Shown piece by piece: positions 14,812 to 21,037 of a stretch of 21,037 nt of DNA (position 1 is its first letter; every line of letters starts with the position of its first letter). Position numbers and translations under genes: made by a program. A model generated the notes under the pieces. That model saw only the letters and a program-made list of their open reading frames with translations, was not told the origin of the DNA and made no database searches. The DNA comes from DATCVR01 sp036566745. GTDB taxonomy: Bacteria; Actinomycetota; Actinomycetes; Jiangellales; Jiangellaceae. The stretch is from NCBI GenBank assembly GCA_036566745.1, contig DATCVR010000265.1, positions 1 through 21,037 on the forward strand. The letters run 5' to 3'.

Positions 14812-15593
14812 GGAAGAAGACCTACGCGCCCCCGTCCCCCCATCCGTCCGGCGCCACGCCTCCTCCGGTCCCGCGCGACCTCGTTCCCGAGCACGTCGCG
14901 CTCGTCATGGACGGCAACGGCCGGTGGGCCGGAGCTCGTGGGCTGCCCCGCACCCGTGGGCACGAGGCGGGCGAGGCGGCGCTGCTCGACGTGATCCACG
15001 GCGCGGTCGAGATCGGCGTCCGGTGCCTGTCGGCCTACGCCTTCTCCACCGAGAACTGGCGCCGCTCGCCCGACGAAGTGCGTTTCCTCATGGGCTTCAA
15101 CCGCGACGTCATCCACCGCCGCCGCGACGAGCTTGACGCGCTCGGGGTCCGGATCCGCTGGGCCGGGCGGCGCCCCCGGCTGTGGAAGAGCGTGATCGAC
15201 GAGCTGGCCGAGGCCGAGCGCCGCACTCGCGACAACGACGTCATCACGCTGCAGTTCTGCGTCAACTACGGCGGCCGGGCCGAGATCGGCGACGCCGCCA
15301 AGGCCCTGGCAGCCGACGTCGCGGCCGGCCGGGTCAAGCCCGCCAAGGTCTCCGAGCGCACCCTCGCGCGCTACCTCTACAACCCCGACCTGCCCGACGT
15401 CGACCTGTTCGTGCGGTCCTCGGGCGAGCAGCGCACCTCCAACTTCATGCTGTGGCAGGCCGCCTACGCCGAGATGGTCTTCCTCAACACGCTCTGGCCC
15501 GACTTCGACCGTCGCCACCTCTGGGAGGCGATCGAGACCTACGCCCGCCGCGATCGGCGATACGGGGGAGCGGAACCGAACGTCACACCGTGA
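14808..15593 (+). CDS. uppS: Isoprenyl transferase, cis-prenyl type (261 aa)
   Basis: The enzyme condenses isopentenyl diphosphate with an allylic diphosphate in the cis configuration to make the polyprenyl diphosphate that becomes the carrier lipid for cell-wall synthesis. Diagnostic segments are HVALVMDGNGRWA (catalytic Asp in the first motif, about 38), STENWRRSPDEV, and the C-terminal DLFVRSSGEQRTSNFMLWQ with the Arg and Ser that hold diphosphate. The start is GTG at 14808, sharing 4 bases with the recO stop. The longer open frame upstream is inside recO and out of its frame. The first 25 residues (KKTYAPPSPHPSGATPPPVP) are Pro-rich and probably flexible, as in other actinobacterial members. 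The product chain length cannot be told from sequence. Confidence 0.96.
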   Translation: MRKKTYAPPSPHPSGATPPPVPRDLVPEHVALVMDGNGRWAGARGLPRTRGHEAGEAALLDVIHGAVEIGVRCLSAYAFSTENWRRSPDEVRFLMGFNRDVIHRRRDELDALGVRIRWAGRRPRLWKSVIDELAEAERRTRDNDVITLQFCVNYGGRAEIGDAAKALAADVAAGRVKPAKVSERTLARYLYNPDLPDVDLFVRSSGEQRTSNFMLWQAAYAEMVFLNTLWPDFDRRHLWEAIETYARRDRRYGGAEPNVTP

Positions 15594-15603
15594 CGGCGCG
15601 CAG

Positions 15604-15635
15604 CAGCGCCAGGCTCACGAGCGCGCCTGGCGCTG
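15604..15635. terminator. Hairpin between convergent uppS and trmH-like genes
   Basis: CAGCGCCAGGC (15604-15614) pairs perfectly over 11 bp with 15625-15635; the loop is 10 bases. It begins 10 bases after the uppS stop and covers the last codons of the methyltransferase gene, so it probably terminates uppS and perhaps both directions. Confidence 0.65.
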
Positions 15636-16421
15636 GCGGGCGGCCTCGTAGAGCACGACGGTCGCCGCCGACGCCGCGTTCAGCGAGCTGGCCGCACCGC
15701 CGATGGGTATCCGCACGATCGTGTCGCAGGCGTGCCGCCAGGCCTGACTCATCCCGCTGGTCTCGTTGCCGACGACAAGCACGGTCGGTGCGGTGAGGTC
15801 GTGGGCGGAGACGTCCACGGTGCCGGTCTCGTCGGTGCCCACCACGGTGGCCGACCTCCGGCGGGCCCAGTCGGCGACGTCGTCGGTGCTGTCGGCCCGC
15901 ACCACGGGCAGGGCGAACAGCGAACCGGTGCTCGACCGGACCGACTTGGGATCGTAGACGTCGCAGGCATGACCGGTGACCACGACGCCGTGCGCCCCGA
16001 ACGCGTCGGCGGAGCGGATCAGCGTGCCGAGATTTCCCGGGCTCGCCGGGCGGTCGAACACCACGACGAGCAGGTCCGGGGCGGGTGCGATGCGGTCGAG
16101 CCGATCGGGCGGCAGCTCGACCACGGCGATCAGCTCGGGTGTCTCGTCGACCTTCTCGCCCAGCTCGCGGAGCAGCTCCGGCGCCATCACGACGTGCTCG
16201 GTGTCGACGCGTTCCAGCAGGTCGGAGGCCCACCGCGAGCGGCGGCCGTCCTGTGGACGGACCAGCGCCCGGACCGTCCAGCCGTGCTCGACCGCGAGGG
16301 TGATCGGCCGCACGCCCTGCACCAGGAACTCGCCGGTGCGGTGGCGCTTCTGGCGATTGGTCAGCAGCGCATGCCACTGCTGGAAGCGGGCGTTGCGCGA
16401 CGTGACGGTCAGCGTCGGCAT
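15615..16421 (-). CDS. TrmH/SpoU-family RNA 2'-O-methyltransferase (268 aa)
   Basis: A knotted (SPOUT) SAM-dependent RNA methyltransferase. The N-terminal RNA-binding part resembles the L30e-like domain of 23S rRNA enzymes (RQKRHRTGEFLVQGVRPITLAVEHG, about 23-47). Motif 1 is FDRPASPGNLGTLIRSADAFGA with the catalytic-type Asn and Arg; motif 2 is LVVGNETSGMS, where the common NEGxG is NETSG; motif 3 is IPIGGAASSLNAASAATVVLYE. All three are in order. The exact nucleotide target cannot be given. ATG at 16421 is preceded by TACGAT with 6 bases between and by no ribosome site, so I expect a leaderless transcript even though the SDR gene ends only 25 bases upstream on the same strand. Confidence 0.93.
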   Translation of the reverse strand: MPTLTVTSRNARFQQWHALLTNRQKRHRTGEFLVQGVRPITLAVEHGWTVRALVRPQDGRRSRWASDLLERVDTEHVVMAPELLRELGEKVDETPELIAVVELPPDRLDRIAPAPDLLVVVFDRPASPGNLGTLIRSADAFGAHGVVVTGHACDVYDPKSVRSSTGSLFALPVVRADSTDDVADWARRRSATVVGTDETGTVDVSAHDLTAPTVLVVGNETSGMSQAWRHACDTIVRIPIGGAASSLNAASAATVVLYEAARQRQARS

Positions 16422-16427
16422 GCCTGG

Positions 16428-16433
16428 ATCGTA
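16428..16433 (-). promoter_or_regulatory. -10 box of the TrmH-like gene, leaderless arrangement
   Basis: TACGAT on the minus strand is followed by 6 bases (CCAGGC) and ATG. The -10 is good; no TTGACA-like -35 is present at 17-18 bases. Confidence 0.5.
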
Positions 16434-16446
16434 GCCACCGGCGGCC

Positions 16447-17241
16447 CTACCCAGGCAGCTCGGGTGGCGCAGCCGCCTCGGGATCGCGAGCGAGCACGGA
16501 GCGTCCGCCGTCGACCGGAACGGTGGCGCCGGTGAGGAAGCTCGCGCCGTCGGAGAGCAGGAACGCCACCACGGCGGCGACCTCGTCGGTGCGCCCGACC
16601 CGTCCGACGGGGTGGATCTCCCGCATCTCGGCCTCGATCCGCGCGGCCTGGTCTGCCGGGTGCCGGGCGAGGAACGTCTCGTAGCGCTCGGTGGAGATCG
16701 AGCCGAGGGCCACGGCGTTGACGCGGACGCCGCGCGAGCCGTACTCGACGGCCGTGGCGCGGGTCAGCCCCTCGATCGCGGCCTTGGCGGTGGCGTACGG
16801 GAGGCTGCCGGGCACCGCCTGCCGGGCCTGGTGGGTGGAGACATTGACGATCGCCCCACCGGTGCGGGCCGTGAGGAACCGGCGGACCGCTGTGGCGGAG
16901 CCGGCCACCGCCGGCGCCACGTTCAGGGTGATCAGCTCGACGATCCGCGACGCGGGCGTCGAGTCGATCGAGGCGTCACGGAAGACCGCGGCGTTGTTGA
17001 CCCAGCCCGCGAGGGGAGCCGCGGCCTCCGCGAGGTCCGCGGCCCGCTCGGTGATCGACTCGTCGGCGGCGTTCCCGGTCAGCGCGATCAACCGTGGTCC
17101 GGCCGGATGGGCGGCCGTCCAGGTCAGCGCGGCGGGATCGAGCTCGACCGCCACCACCGTGCCGTCGTCGCGGAGGAGCCGTTCGACCACGGCACGCCCG
17201 ATCCCGCGGCCCCCGCCGGTCACCACGTACGAACGACTCAT
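16447..17241 (-). CDS. Short-chain dehydrogenase/reductase (264 aa)
   Basis: A classical NAD(P)-dependent SDR oxidoreductase. The cofactor motif TGGGRGIG is at 8-15, NNAA at 82-85, the catalytic Ser at about 135 (VNVSTHQ), and Tyr149-x3-Lys153 in PYATAKAA. The C-terminal GASFLTGATVPVDGGRSVL is also typical. The acidic residue at the end of the second strand (AVELDP) suggests NAD(H) rather than NADP(H). The last 15 residues are Pro/Glu-rich and probably disordered. The substrate is unknown. GGGAG six bases before the ATG gives the start, and a TAGGCT -10 candidate lies in the 50-base gap after the zinc permease gene, so it need not belong to the zinc operon, although read-through is possible. 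Confidence 0.95.
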   Translation of the reverse strand: MSRSYVVTGGGRGIGRAVVERLLRDDGTVVAVELDPAALTWTAAHPAGPRLIALTGNAADESITERAADLAEAAAPLAGWVNNAAVFRDASIDSTPASRIVELITLNVAPAVAGSATAVRRFLTARTGGAIVNVSTHQARQAVPGSLPYATAKAAIEGLTRATAVEYGSRGVRVNAVALGSISTERYETFLARHPADQAARIEAEMREIHPVGRVGRTDEVAAVVAFLLSDGASFLTGATVPVDGGRSVLARDPEAAAPPELPG

Positions 17242-17277
17242 CGGCGCGCTCCCGTCCGAGATCGGATCGATGAGACG

Positions 17278-17283
17278 AGCCTA
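17278..17283 (-). promoter_or_regulatory. Possible -10 of the SDR gene
   Basis: TAGGCT on the minus strand fits TANNNT and lies 36 bases before the ATG. Any -35 would lie in the end of the permease gene and is not recognisable. Confidence 0.3.
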
Positions 17284-17291
17284 GGCGTGGG

Positions 17292-18281
17292 TCAGTGCTC
17301 GTCGTAGTGGCGACCGTGGGCCGCGTGCAGGTGGCCGTCGTGGAGGTAGTCGGTGTGGTCGCCGTGGAGCACCGCCGGATGCCCGCACTGGTCGTCGTGG
17401 TGGTGGGGGTGGGTCTCGGTGGTGACGTGGGCGCCGGTCACCCGTGGGTCCTCGCCGTTGACGGCCCGGGCGAGCCGGCGGCGCCGCAGCAGTCCGCCGA
17501 TCGGCCAGGCCACCACGAACCCGGCCAGCGCGATCACCACGATGCTGGCGCCGGGCGCGACGTCGACGTAATACGAGAACACCACGCCGGCCAGCGAGGG
17601 CACCACGCCGAGGATGAGCGCGAGCACGAACGTGGCCCGGAAACCCCGCGTGAGCTGCTGTGACGTGGCCACCGGCACCACCATCAGCGCGCTGACCAGC
17701 AGCAGCCCGACGGTACGCATCGCCACGGTCACCGTGACCGCCGCCATCACCGCGATCATGATGTTGTAGAGCCGGACCGGGATGCCGGTGACCCGCGCGA
17801 ACTCCTCGTCCTGGCAGATCGCGAAGAGCTGTGGCGCCAGCCCGATGGCCAGGGCGAGCACCACGACGGCGAGCACCGCCACGACCCACAGGTCACCCGA
17901 GGACACCGTGGTGATCGAGCCGAACAGGTAGGTGTTCAGGGTGGCGGCGGTGCTGCCGGCCAGGCCGGTGATCAGCACGCCGCCGGCGATGCCGCCGTAG
18001 AACAGCATCGCGAGCGCGACGTCGGCGCTCGCCTTCCCCCTCGAGCGGACGATCTCGATCACGACGGCCCCGGCGATCGCGACCACCACGGCAGTCCACA
18101 CCGGCGCCCAGCCGGTCAGCAGGCCGAGTGCGACGCCGGTCAGGGCGACGTGCCCGATGCCGTCCCCCATCAGGGCCAGCCGCCGCTGGACGAGGTACGT
18201 GCCCACGGCCGGCGCGGCCAGCCCGGTCAGCAGCGCCGCGATGAGCGCCCGCTGCATGAAGTCGTACGTGAGCAGGCTCAT
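17292..18281 (-). CDS. znuB: Zinc ABC transporter permease with His-rich C-terminal tail (329 aa)
   Basis: The membrane subunit of a zinc (or manganese) ABC importer of the ABC-3 family. The N-terminus MSLLTYDFMQRALIAALLTGLAAPAVGTYLV and LALMGDGIGHVALTGVALG are diagnostic; about eight hydrophobic segments run to about residue 270. The region EEFARVTGIPVRLYNIMIAV is the loop that meets the ATPase. The remaining part is unusual: the last 45 residues contain 14 His and one Cys (HPHHHDDQCGHPAVLH, then HDGHLHAAHGRHYDEH). This tail resembles separate small His-rich proteins that I recall from actinobacterial zinc loci, and it probably binds zinc at the inner mouth. The ATG shares 4 bases (ATGA) with the stop of the ATPase gene. 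Zur control is expected from the boxes in front of znuA. Confidence 0.95.
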   Translation of the reverse strand: MSLLTYDFMQRALIAALLTGLAAPAVGTYLVQRRLALMGDGIGHVALTGVALGLLTGWAPVWTAVVVAIAGAVVIEIVRSRGKASADVALAMLFYGGIAGGVLITGLAGSTAATLNTYLFGSITTVSSGDLWVVAVLAVVVLALAIGLAPQLFAICQDEEFARVTGIPVRLYNIMIAVMAAVTVTVAMRTVGLLLVSALMVVPVATSQQLTRGFRATFVLALILGVVPSLAGVVFSYYVDVAPGASIVVIALAGFVVAWPIGGLLRRRRLARAVNGEDPRVTGAHVTTETHPHHHDDQCGHPAVLHGDHTDYLHDGHLHAAHGRHYDEH

Positions 18282-19036
18282 CCGAACAGTCCCGTCGAGT
18301 CGTCCGCGTGGTGGTGGTCGTCCGCCACGCCGACGGCGGCGGCGGGCATGGGCAGCGGGCCGTCGTGGACCACCCGGCCCGCGTCGAGCACCACACCGCG
18401 GTTGATCAAGGTGGCCAGCGGGCCGAGCTCGTGCAACACGAGCAGGACGGTGCGCCCGGAGGCGACGAACGTGCGCAACGCCCGGGCGAAGGCCTGCTGG
18501 CTGCGCTGGTCGACGCCGGCGTTCGGCTCGTCGAGCACCAGCACGTCGGGATCGCTCGCGGCGGCCCGCGCGATCAACACTCGCTGCTGTTGCCCACCGG
18601 ACAGCTCGGTGATGCTGTCGCCGGCGCGGTCGGCCAGCCCGACCAGCTCGATCGCCCGCTCGACGGCGTCCCGGTCGGCGCGGGAGGAGGTCCGGAACGG
18701 GCGGCGCCGGGAGAGCCGGCCGGACGCCACGATCTCGGCGACCGTCGCGGGCACGCCCCCGGCCACCGTGGCGCGCTGGGGCACGTAGCCGATCCGGTGC
18801 CACTCGCGGAACGTGCGCCGAGGCCTGCCGAACAGCGAGATCTCGCCGCTGGTGACCGGGACCAGCCCGACGACGGCGCGGACGAGGGTGGATTTTCCCG
18901 ATCCGTTGGCCCCGAGGAGGGTGACGACCTCGCCCCGCCGCACGGTCAGGTCGACGCCGTGGAGGACGGCGCGGTCGGCCAGCGCGACGTGGACGCCGCG
19001 GGCCTCGATCACCGCATCGGTGGAGTCGCCGATCAT
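18278..19036 (-). CDS. znuC: Zinc ABC transporter ATP-binding protein (252 aa)
   Basis: The ATPase that powers zinc import. Counting from the chosen ATG: Walker A GANGSGKST at 42-50, Q-loop Gln87 (GYVPQRA), signature LSGGQQQR at about 145, Walker B VLVLDEPNAGVD (165-176), and switch His202 (LVLHEL). All catalytic elements are intact. The C-terminus has its own His cluster (ADDHHHADD), matching the tail on the permease. The open frame extends to 19114, but ATG at 19036 gives the normal N-terminus and follows GAGGG. A 91-base gap separates it from znuA, and its stop overlaps the znuB start by 4 bases. Confidence 0.95.
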   Translation of the reverse strand: MIGDSTDAVIEARGVHVALADRAVLHGVDLTVRRGEVVTLLGANGSGKSTLVRAVVGLVPVTSGEISLFGRPRRTFREWHRIGYVPQRATVAGGVPATVAEIVASGRLSRRRPFRTSSRADRDAVERAIELVGLADRAGDSITELSGGQQQRVLIARAAASDPDVLVLDEPNAGVDQRSQQAFARALRTFVASGRTVLLVLHELGPLATLINRGVVLDAGRVVHDGPLPMPAAAVGVADDHHHADDSTGLFG

Positions 19037-19074
19037 GCCGCGCCCTCGCCTCCTCGCTCCGCCTCGCCGGCGGT

Positions 19075-19097
19075 CCGGTGTCGCTCGCCCACACCGG
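19075..19097 (-). other. Hairpin between znuA and znuC
   Basis: CCGGTGT and ACACCGG form a 7-bp stem with a 9-base loop inside the 91-base gap. It could lower read-through or protect the 3' end of the znuA message, giving more binding protein than transporter. No T-run follows. Confidence 0.35.
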
Positions 19098-19127
19098 CCG
19101 ACGCGAGGGTCCAACCTACAAGGGCGC

Positions 19128-20084
19128 TCATGAGCACCCGCTGGCCTGCGCGAGCGCCGCGAGATTGGCTCGCATGAGAGTCAGGTAGTCCTGGTCGGAG
19201 GTGTCGTCCGTCAGCCCTTCGATCGGGTCGAGGACCGCTGCCTCCACGCCGAGGTCCGAGGCCAGCGTCTCGGCTACCTTCGGGCTCACGAGGCGCTCGT
19301 AGAAGATCGTCGTCACGCCTTCGTGGGCCACGACGTCGTGCACCTCGGCGAGGCGTTCGGGGGAGGGCTCGGCGTCCGGGTCGATGCCGGAGATGCCCAC
19401 CTGGTCGAGGTCGTAGCGATGGGCGAGGTAGCCGAACGCGGCGTGGCTGGTGATGAAGACGCGGCGCTCGCACTGGGCCAGGCCGGCCTCGTACTCGGCG
19501 TCGACGGCCTCGAGGTCGGCGACGAGCGCGTCGGCGTTGGCCTGGAAGTCGTCGGCGTGATCGGGGTCGAGCTCGGCCAGCCGTCCGGCGACTGCCTCGG
19601 TGATCGCCACCATGTTGGCCGGGTCGAGCCAGATGTGGGGGTCGCCCTCGAGGTCGCCGTGGTCGTGACCCTCGTGCGAATCGCCCGCGGGCTCGTCGGC
19701 GTGGTCCTCGTCCTCGGTGCCCTCGGGGATGAGCTCGACCAGCTCACCGGCGTCGAGGGCGGACCCCTCGGCGTTCTGCTCGATGGCCGCGTCGACCGAG
19801 GGCTGGAAGCCGTGCAGGAACACCACGAGGTCGGCGTCGACGATCTGGCCGACCTGACGCGCGGCGAGCTCGAGGTCGTGCGGCTCGGCCCCGGCCTGGG
19901 TCAGGTTCTCGATCCGGGCGTGATCGCCCGCGACACGTTCGGCGACGAACGCGAGCGGGTAGAACGACGTGACCACTGTGGGCCCGTCACTCGACGCGCC
20001 GGCCCCGTCCGAGCCGCACGCGGCCAGCGTGAGGCCCGTGGCGGCCGCCAGCGGGAGCAGGAGCGCGCGAGTTCGCAGGTTCAT
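19128..20084 (-). CDS. znuA: Zinc ABC transporter substrate-binding lipoprotein (318 aa)
   Basis: A periplasmic-type zinc-binding protein anchored as a lipoprotein: a signal peptide ends in LTLAAC with the lipid Cys at 23. Zinc-ligand positions of the ZnuA/TroA family are present: His69 (GAEPHDLE), His150 (DPHIWLDP) and His214 (SHAAFGYLAHRY), with the closing acidic segment DQDYLTLMRANL. Between the first two lies a mobile His/Asp/Glu-rich loop (EDEDHADEPAGDSHEGHDHGD, about 124-144), which marks zinc rather than manganese binders. The frame is open to TTG at 20111, and ATGs at 20099 and 20093 are in frame, but ATG at 20084 stands 7 bases after the -10 GAGAAT and gives the correct signal peptide, so I choose it as a leaderless start. 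Two Zur-like boxes cover this promoter. Confidence 0.95.
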   Translation of the reverse strand: MNLRTRALLLPLAAATGLTLAACGSDGAGASSDGPTVVTSFYPLAFVAERVAGDHARIENLTQAGAEPHDLELAARQVGQIVDADLVVFLHGFQPSVDAAIEQNAEGSALDAGELVELIPEGTEDEDHADEPAGDSHEGHDHGDLEGDPHIWLDPANMVAITEAVAGRLAELDPDHADDFQANADALVADLEAVDAEYEAGLAQCERRVFITSHAAFGYLAHRYDLDQVGISGIDPDAEPSPERLAEVHDVVAHEGVTTIFYERLVSPKVAETLASDLGVEAAVLDPIEGLTDDTSDQDYLTLMRANLAALAQASGCS

Positions 20085-20098
20085 GAGACCCATTCTCA
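20084..20098. promoter_or_regulatory. Zur box over the znuA -10 and start codon
   Basis: TGAGACCCATTCTCA is a 15-bp site with 5-bp perfect arms, extending to 6-bp arms with the flanking A and T. Read on the minus strand it is close to the TGAAAATGATTTTCA-type actinobacterial Zur site. It covers the -10 and the first base of the start codon. Confidence 0.75.
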
Positions 20099-20105
20099 TA
20101 ACGAC

Positions 20106-20120
20106 CGACAACCATTGTCA
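20106..20120. promoter_or_regulatory. Zur box over the znuA -35
   Basis: CGACAACCATTGTCA contains the perfect dyad GACAA-CCA-TTGTC. On the minus strand it reads TGACAATGGTTGTCG, with the TGAnAATG core of Zur sites. Its centre is 22 bp from that of the other box, two turns, so both lie on one face of the DNA. Confidence 0.75.
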
Positions 20121-20142
20121 AAACGGGGCGCTCTCGGGCGGA

Positions 20143-20162
20143 CGGTGCACCACGGTGCACGA
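20143..20162. repeat. Tandem 10-bp repeat between znuA and zur
   Basis: CGGTGCACCA is followed directly by CGGTGCACGA, 9 of 10 bases identical, each with the palindrome GTGCAC. The period is about one DNA turn. It lies upstream of both divergent promoters and may bind another regulator; chance is also possible. Confidence 0.4.
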
Positions 20163-20188
20163 GGTGGGTAATCCTGGGGGCCAGACCC

Positions 20189-20194
20189 TAGACT
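20189..20194 (+). promoter_or_regulatory. -10 box of zur
   Basis: TAGACT fits TANNNT and lies 53 bases before the zur start, so the mRNA would have a leader of about 47 bases with a proper ribosome site (AGGAGG, 20233-20238). No clear -35 was seen. Confidence 0.5.
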
Positions 20195-20208
20195 GAGAAT
20201 CCATCGCA
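20194..20208. promoter_or_regulatory. Weak Zur-like box at the zur transcription start
   Basis: TGAGAATCCATCGCA keeps the left half TGAGAAT of the znuA box, and the right arm TCGCA matches the complement of the left arm in 4 of 5 bases. Its place just after the -10 would allow autoregulation. Confidence 0.4.
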
Positions 20209-20247
20209 AACACGTTCGATCACGGCAAGGCCAGGAGGCGAAACCAC

Positions 20248-20673
20248 GTGCCGGCACCCGAGCACCAGGTCAAGGAGCAGCGCCGCACGCGCCAGCGCGC
20301 CGCCGTCGACGACGTGCTGGACGAGACCACCGACTTCATCAGCGCCCAGGAGCTCCACGCGGTGCTGAGGTCGCGCGGCGCGGGCGTCGGGCTGGCCACG
20401 GTCTACCGCACCCTTCAGGCCATGGCCGACGACGGCCGGGTCGACGTGCTGCGGGCCGACGGCGGAGAGGCCGCGTACCGGCGGTGCGCCGCCGACGAGC
20501 ACCACCATCATCTGGTCTGCCGCTCCTGCGGCGCCACGGTCGAGATCGCCGGGCCCGCGGTCGAGCGCTGGACCAAGACCATCGCGCAGGAGAACGGCTA
20601 CGTCGACGTGTCGCACACCCTCGAGATCTTTGGCACCTGCCCGCGATGCGCGGCGGTGTCGAAGGAGGGCTGA
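20248..20673 (+). CDS. zur: Fur-family regulator, zinc-type Zur (141 aa)
   Basis: A zinc-sensing repressor that binds DNA when zinc is plentiful. The N-terminal winged helix includes the recognition helix LATVYRTLQAMADDGRV (about 49-65). The C-terminal dimer domain has two CxxC pairs (Cys91/94 and Cys131/134) for the structural zinc. Cys80 in YRRCAADEHHHH with the His run at 85-88 matches the regulatory site known for actinobacterial Zur (Cys and two His), and His123 (VSHTLEIFG) is also conserved; this is why I call it Zur rather than Fur. It is divergent from znuA with Zur-like boxes between. The start is GTG, 9 bases after AGGAGG. Length is normal. Confidence 0.95.
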   Translation: MPAPEHQVKEQRRTRQRAAVDDVLDETTDFISAQELHAVLRSRGAGVGLATVYRTLQAMADDGRVDVLRADGGEAAYRRCAADEHHHHLVCRSCGATVEIAGPAVERWTKTIAQENGYVDVSHTLEIFGTCPRCAAVSKEG

Positions 20674-20713
20674 CGCGGCATCAGGACGGCAGGTCAGCAG
20701 GTGAAATGGCGGG

Positions 20714-21037
20714 TCAGAGCAGGCCGGCCGCCTGCGCTACGACCAGAGCCGCCAGCGCGGCCACGATCACCGTCCGCACCGCCCGGGCCCGCCCGTCCAG
20801 CCGGGGCCACGCCAGCGTCAGCAACCACGCCAGGAACAGCACGACCAGCCCGAGCAGCATCGGCCCCCACGGCGCCGGTGCGAGCAGCCCGCCCAGCAGG
20901 ATGGCGGCGGTGACCAGCCCCAACAGCGCCTTGGGCGCCTTCGTCAGGCGGACGAGCAGCGGATAGCTGAACTCCTCGAGCCCGGCCCGGAACCCCGAGC
21001 GCTGGCTCTGGGGGGCGGGCGCCGGCCTGCGCCCGGC
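20714..21037 (-). CDS. DUF6703-like small membrane protein, 5' end cut by the window edge
   Basis: The frame is open from the window end (21037) to the stop at 20714, 107 codons, and the real start lies beyond the edge. The visible part begins with a disordered Pro/Gln-rich stretch, then SGFRAGLEEFSYPLLVRLTKAPKALLGL, and two to three hydrophobic segments (LLGLVTAAILLGGLLAP, MLLGLVVLFLAWLLTLAWP, RTVIVAALAALVVAQAAG) ending at the stop. The order SGFR...E...P.LV.L, with a LAWPRL motif between the second and third helices, is what I recall for DUF6703 proteins of actinobacteria, whose function is unknown. An internal TTG at 20923 is not the true start because the conserved part begins before it. 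It converges with zur. Confidence 0.75.
   Translation of the reverse strand, partial: AGRRPAPAPQSQRSGFRAGLEEFSYPLLVRLTKAPKALLGLVTAAILLGGLLAPAPWGPMLLGLVVLFLAWLLTLAWPRLDGRARAVRTVIVAALAALVVAQAAGLL
20719..20735 (-). terminator. Small hairpin at the end of the DUF6703-like gene
   Basis: GCAGGC-CGGCC-GCCTGC gives a 6-bp stem with a 5-base loop, 45 bases after the zur stop and inside the last codons of the facing gene. It could end zur transcripts, but it is short. Confidence 0.3.

Larger units (their letters stand above)
20082..20121 (-). promoter_or_regulatory. Leaderless znuA promoter
   Basis: On the minus strand, TTGACA (20116-20121) and GAGAAT (20092-20097) are 18 bases apart, and ATG (20084) comes 7 bases later. 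The -35 is a perfect match; the -10 matches in A and T at positions 2 and 6. Confidence 0.65.

Noticed and set aside
17292..19094. A single 600-codon frame spanning both zinc transporter genes
   Set aside because: The first half is the ATPase gene read out of frame (Arg-rich, no motifs). The true layout is two genes overlapping by ATGA at 18278-18281.
20714..20923. 69-residue protein starting at TTG 20923
   Set aside because: The frame remains open upstream to the window edge with conserved-looking sequence, so this is the 3' part of a longer gene.

Overview
The window is about 70% G+C and codes densely on both strands. Codon use is strongly G/C-ending, many starts are GTG, and several starts look leaderless. 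recO, uppS, a TrmH-family methyltransferase, a zinc ABC transporter and zur lie close together, and a GerW-like protein and a DUF6703-like protein are nearby. This fits a high-GC actinobacterium. A Nocardioidaceae member such as Aeromicrobium or Nocardioides is my inference, not something the sequence proves.

Region 1 (about 1-13,500) looks like an accessory block of small-molecule and stress genes, each with its own switch. In order: a small Arg/Pro-rich protein; an alpha/beta hydrolase; an epoxide hydrolase divergent from a WYL-type regulator; a DHFR-like reductase; a SnoaL-like protein divergent from a PadR regulator, whose gene overlaps a GDSL hydrolase; a stand-alone AraC-type regulator followed by a VOC (glyoxalase-fold) protein; an MFS exporter; a second VOC protein; a DUF1801 protein; a short UvrA-like double ABC ATPase with a 55-residue Trp-rich protein behind it; and a flavin disulfide oxidoreductase of the CPYWGC type. 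The two VOC genes share an almost identical bipartite promoter element 1.8 kb apart, probably the binding site of one activator. The AraC-type protein whose coding end contains the first copy is the obvious candidate.

Region 2 (about 13,500-17,250) is closer to housekeeping: a GerW/YtfJ-like membrane protein, recO overlapping uppS by 4 bases (DNA repair and polyprenyl diphosphate synthesis), a TrmH/SpoU RNA methyltransferase converging on uppS, and a short-chain dehydrogenase.

Region 3 (about 17,290-20,673) is a zinc uptake locus: znuA-znuC-znuB on the minus strand, with zur divergent. Two palindromic Zur-like boxes cover the -35 and the -10/start of znuA, and a weaker third one sits at the zur transcription start. 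The ZnuB permease ends in a 45-residue tail with 14 histidines, which looks like a fused zinc-binding module. The window ends inside a small membrane protein (DUF6703-like) on the minus strand.

No tRNA, rRNA, CRISPR array, insertion sequence or phage gene was seen. No gene-free stretch exceeds 300 bases; the longest gap, about 170 bases, lies upstream of recO.
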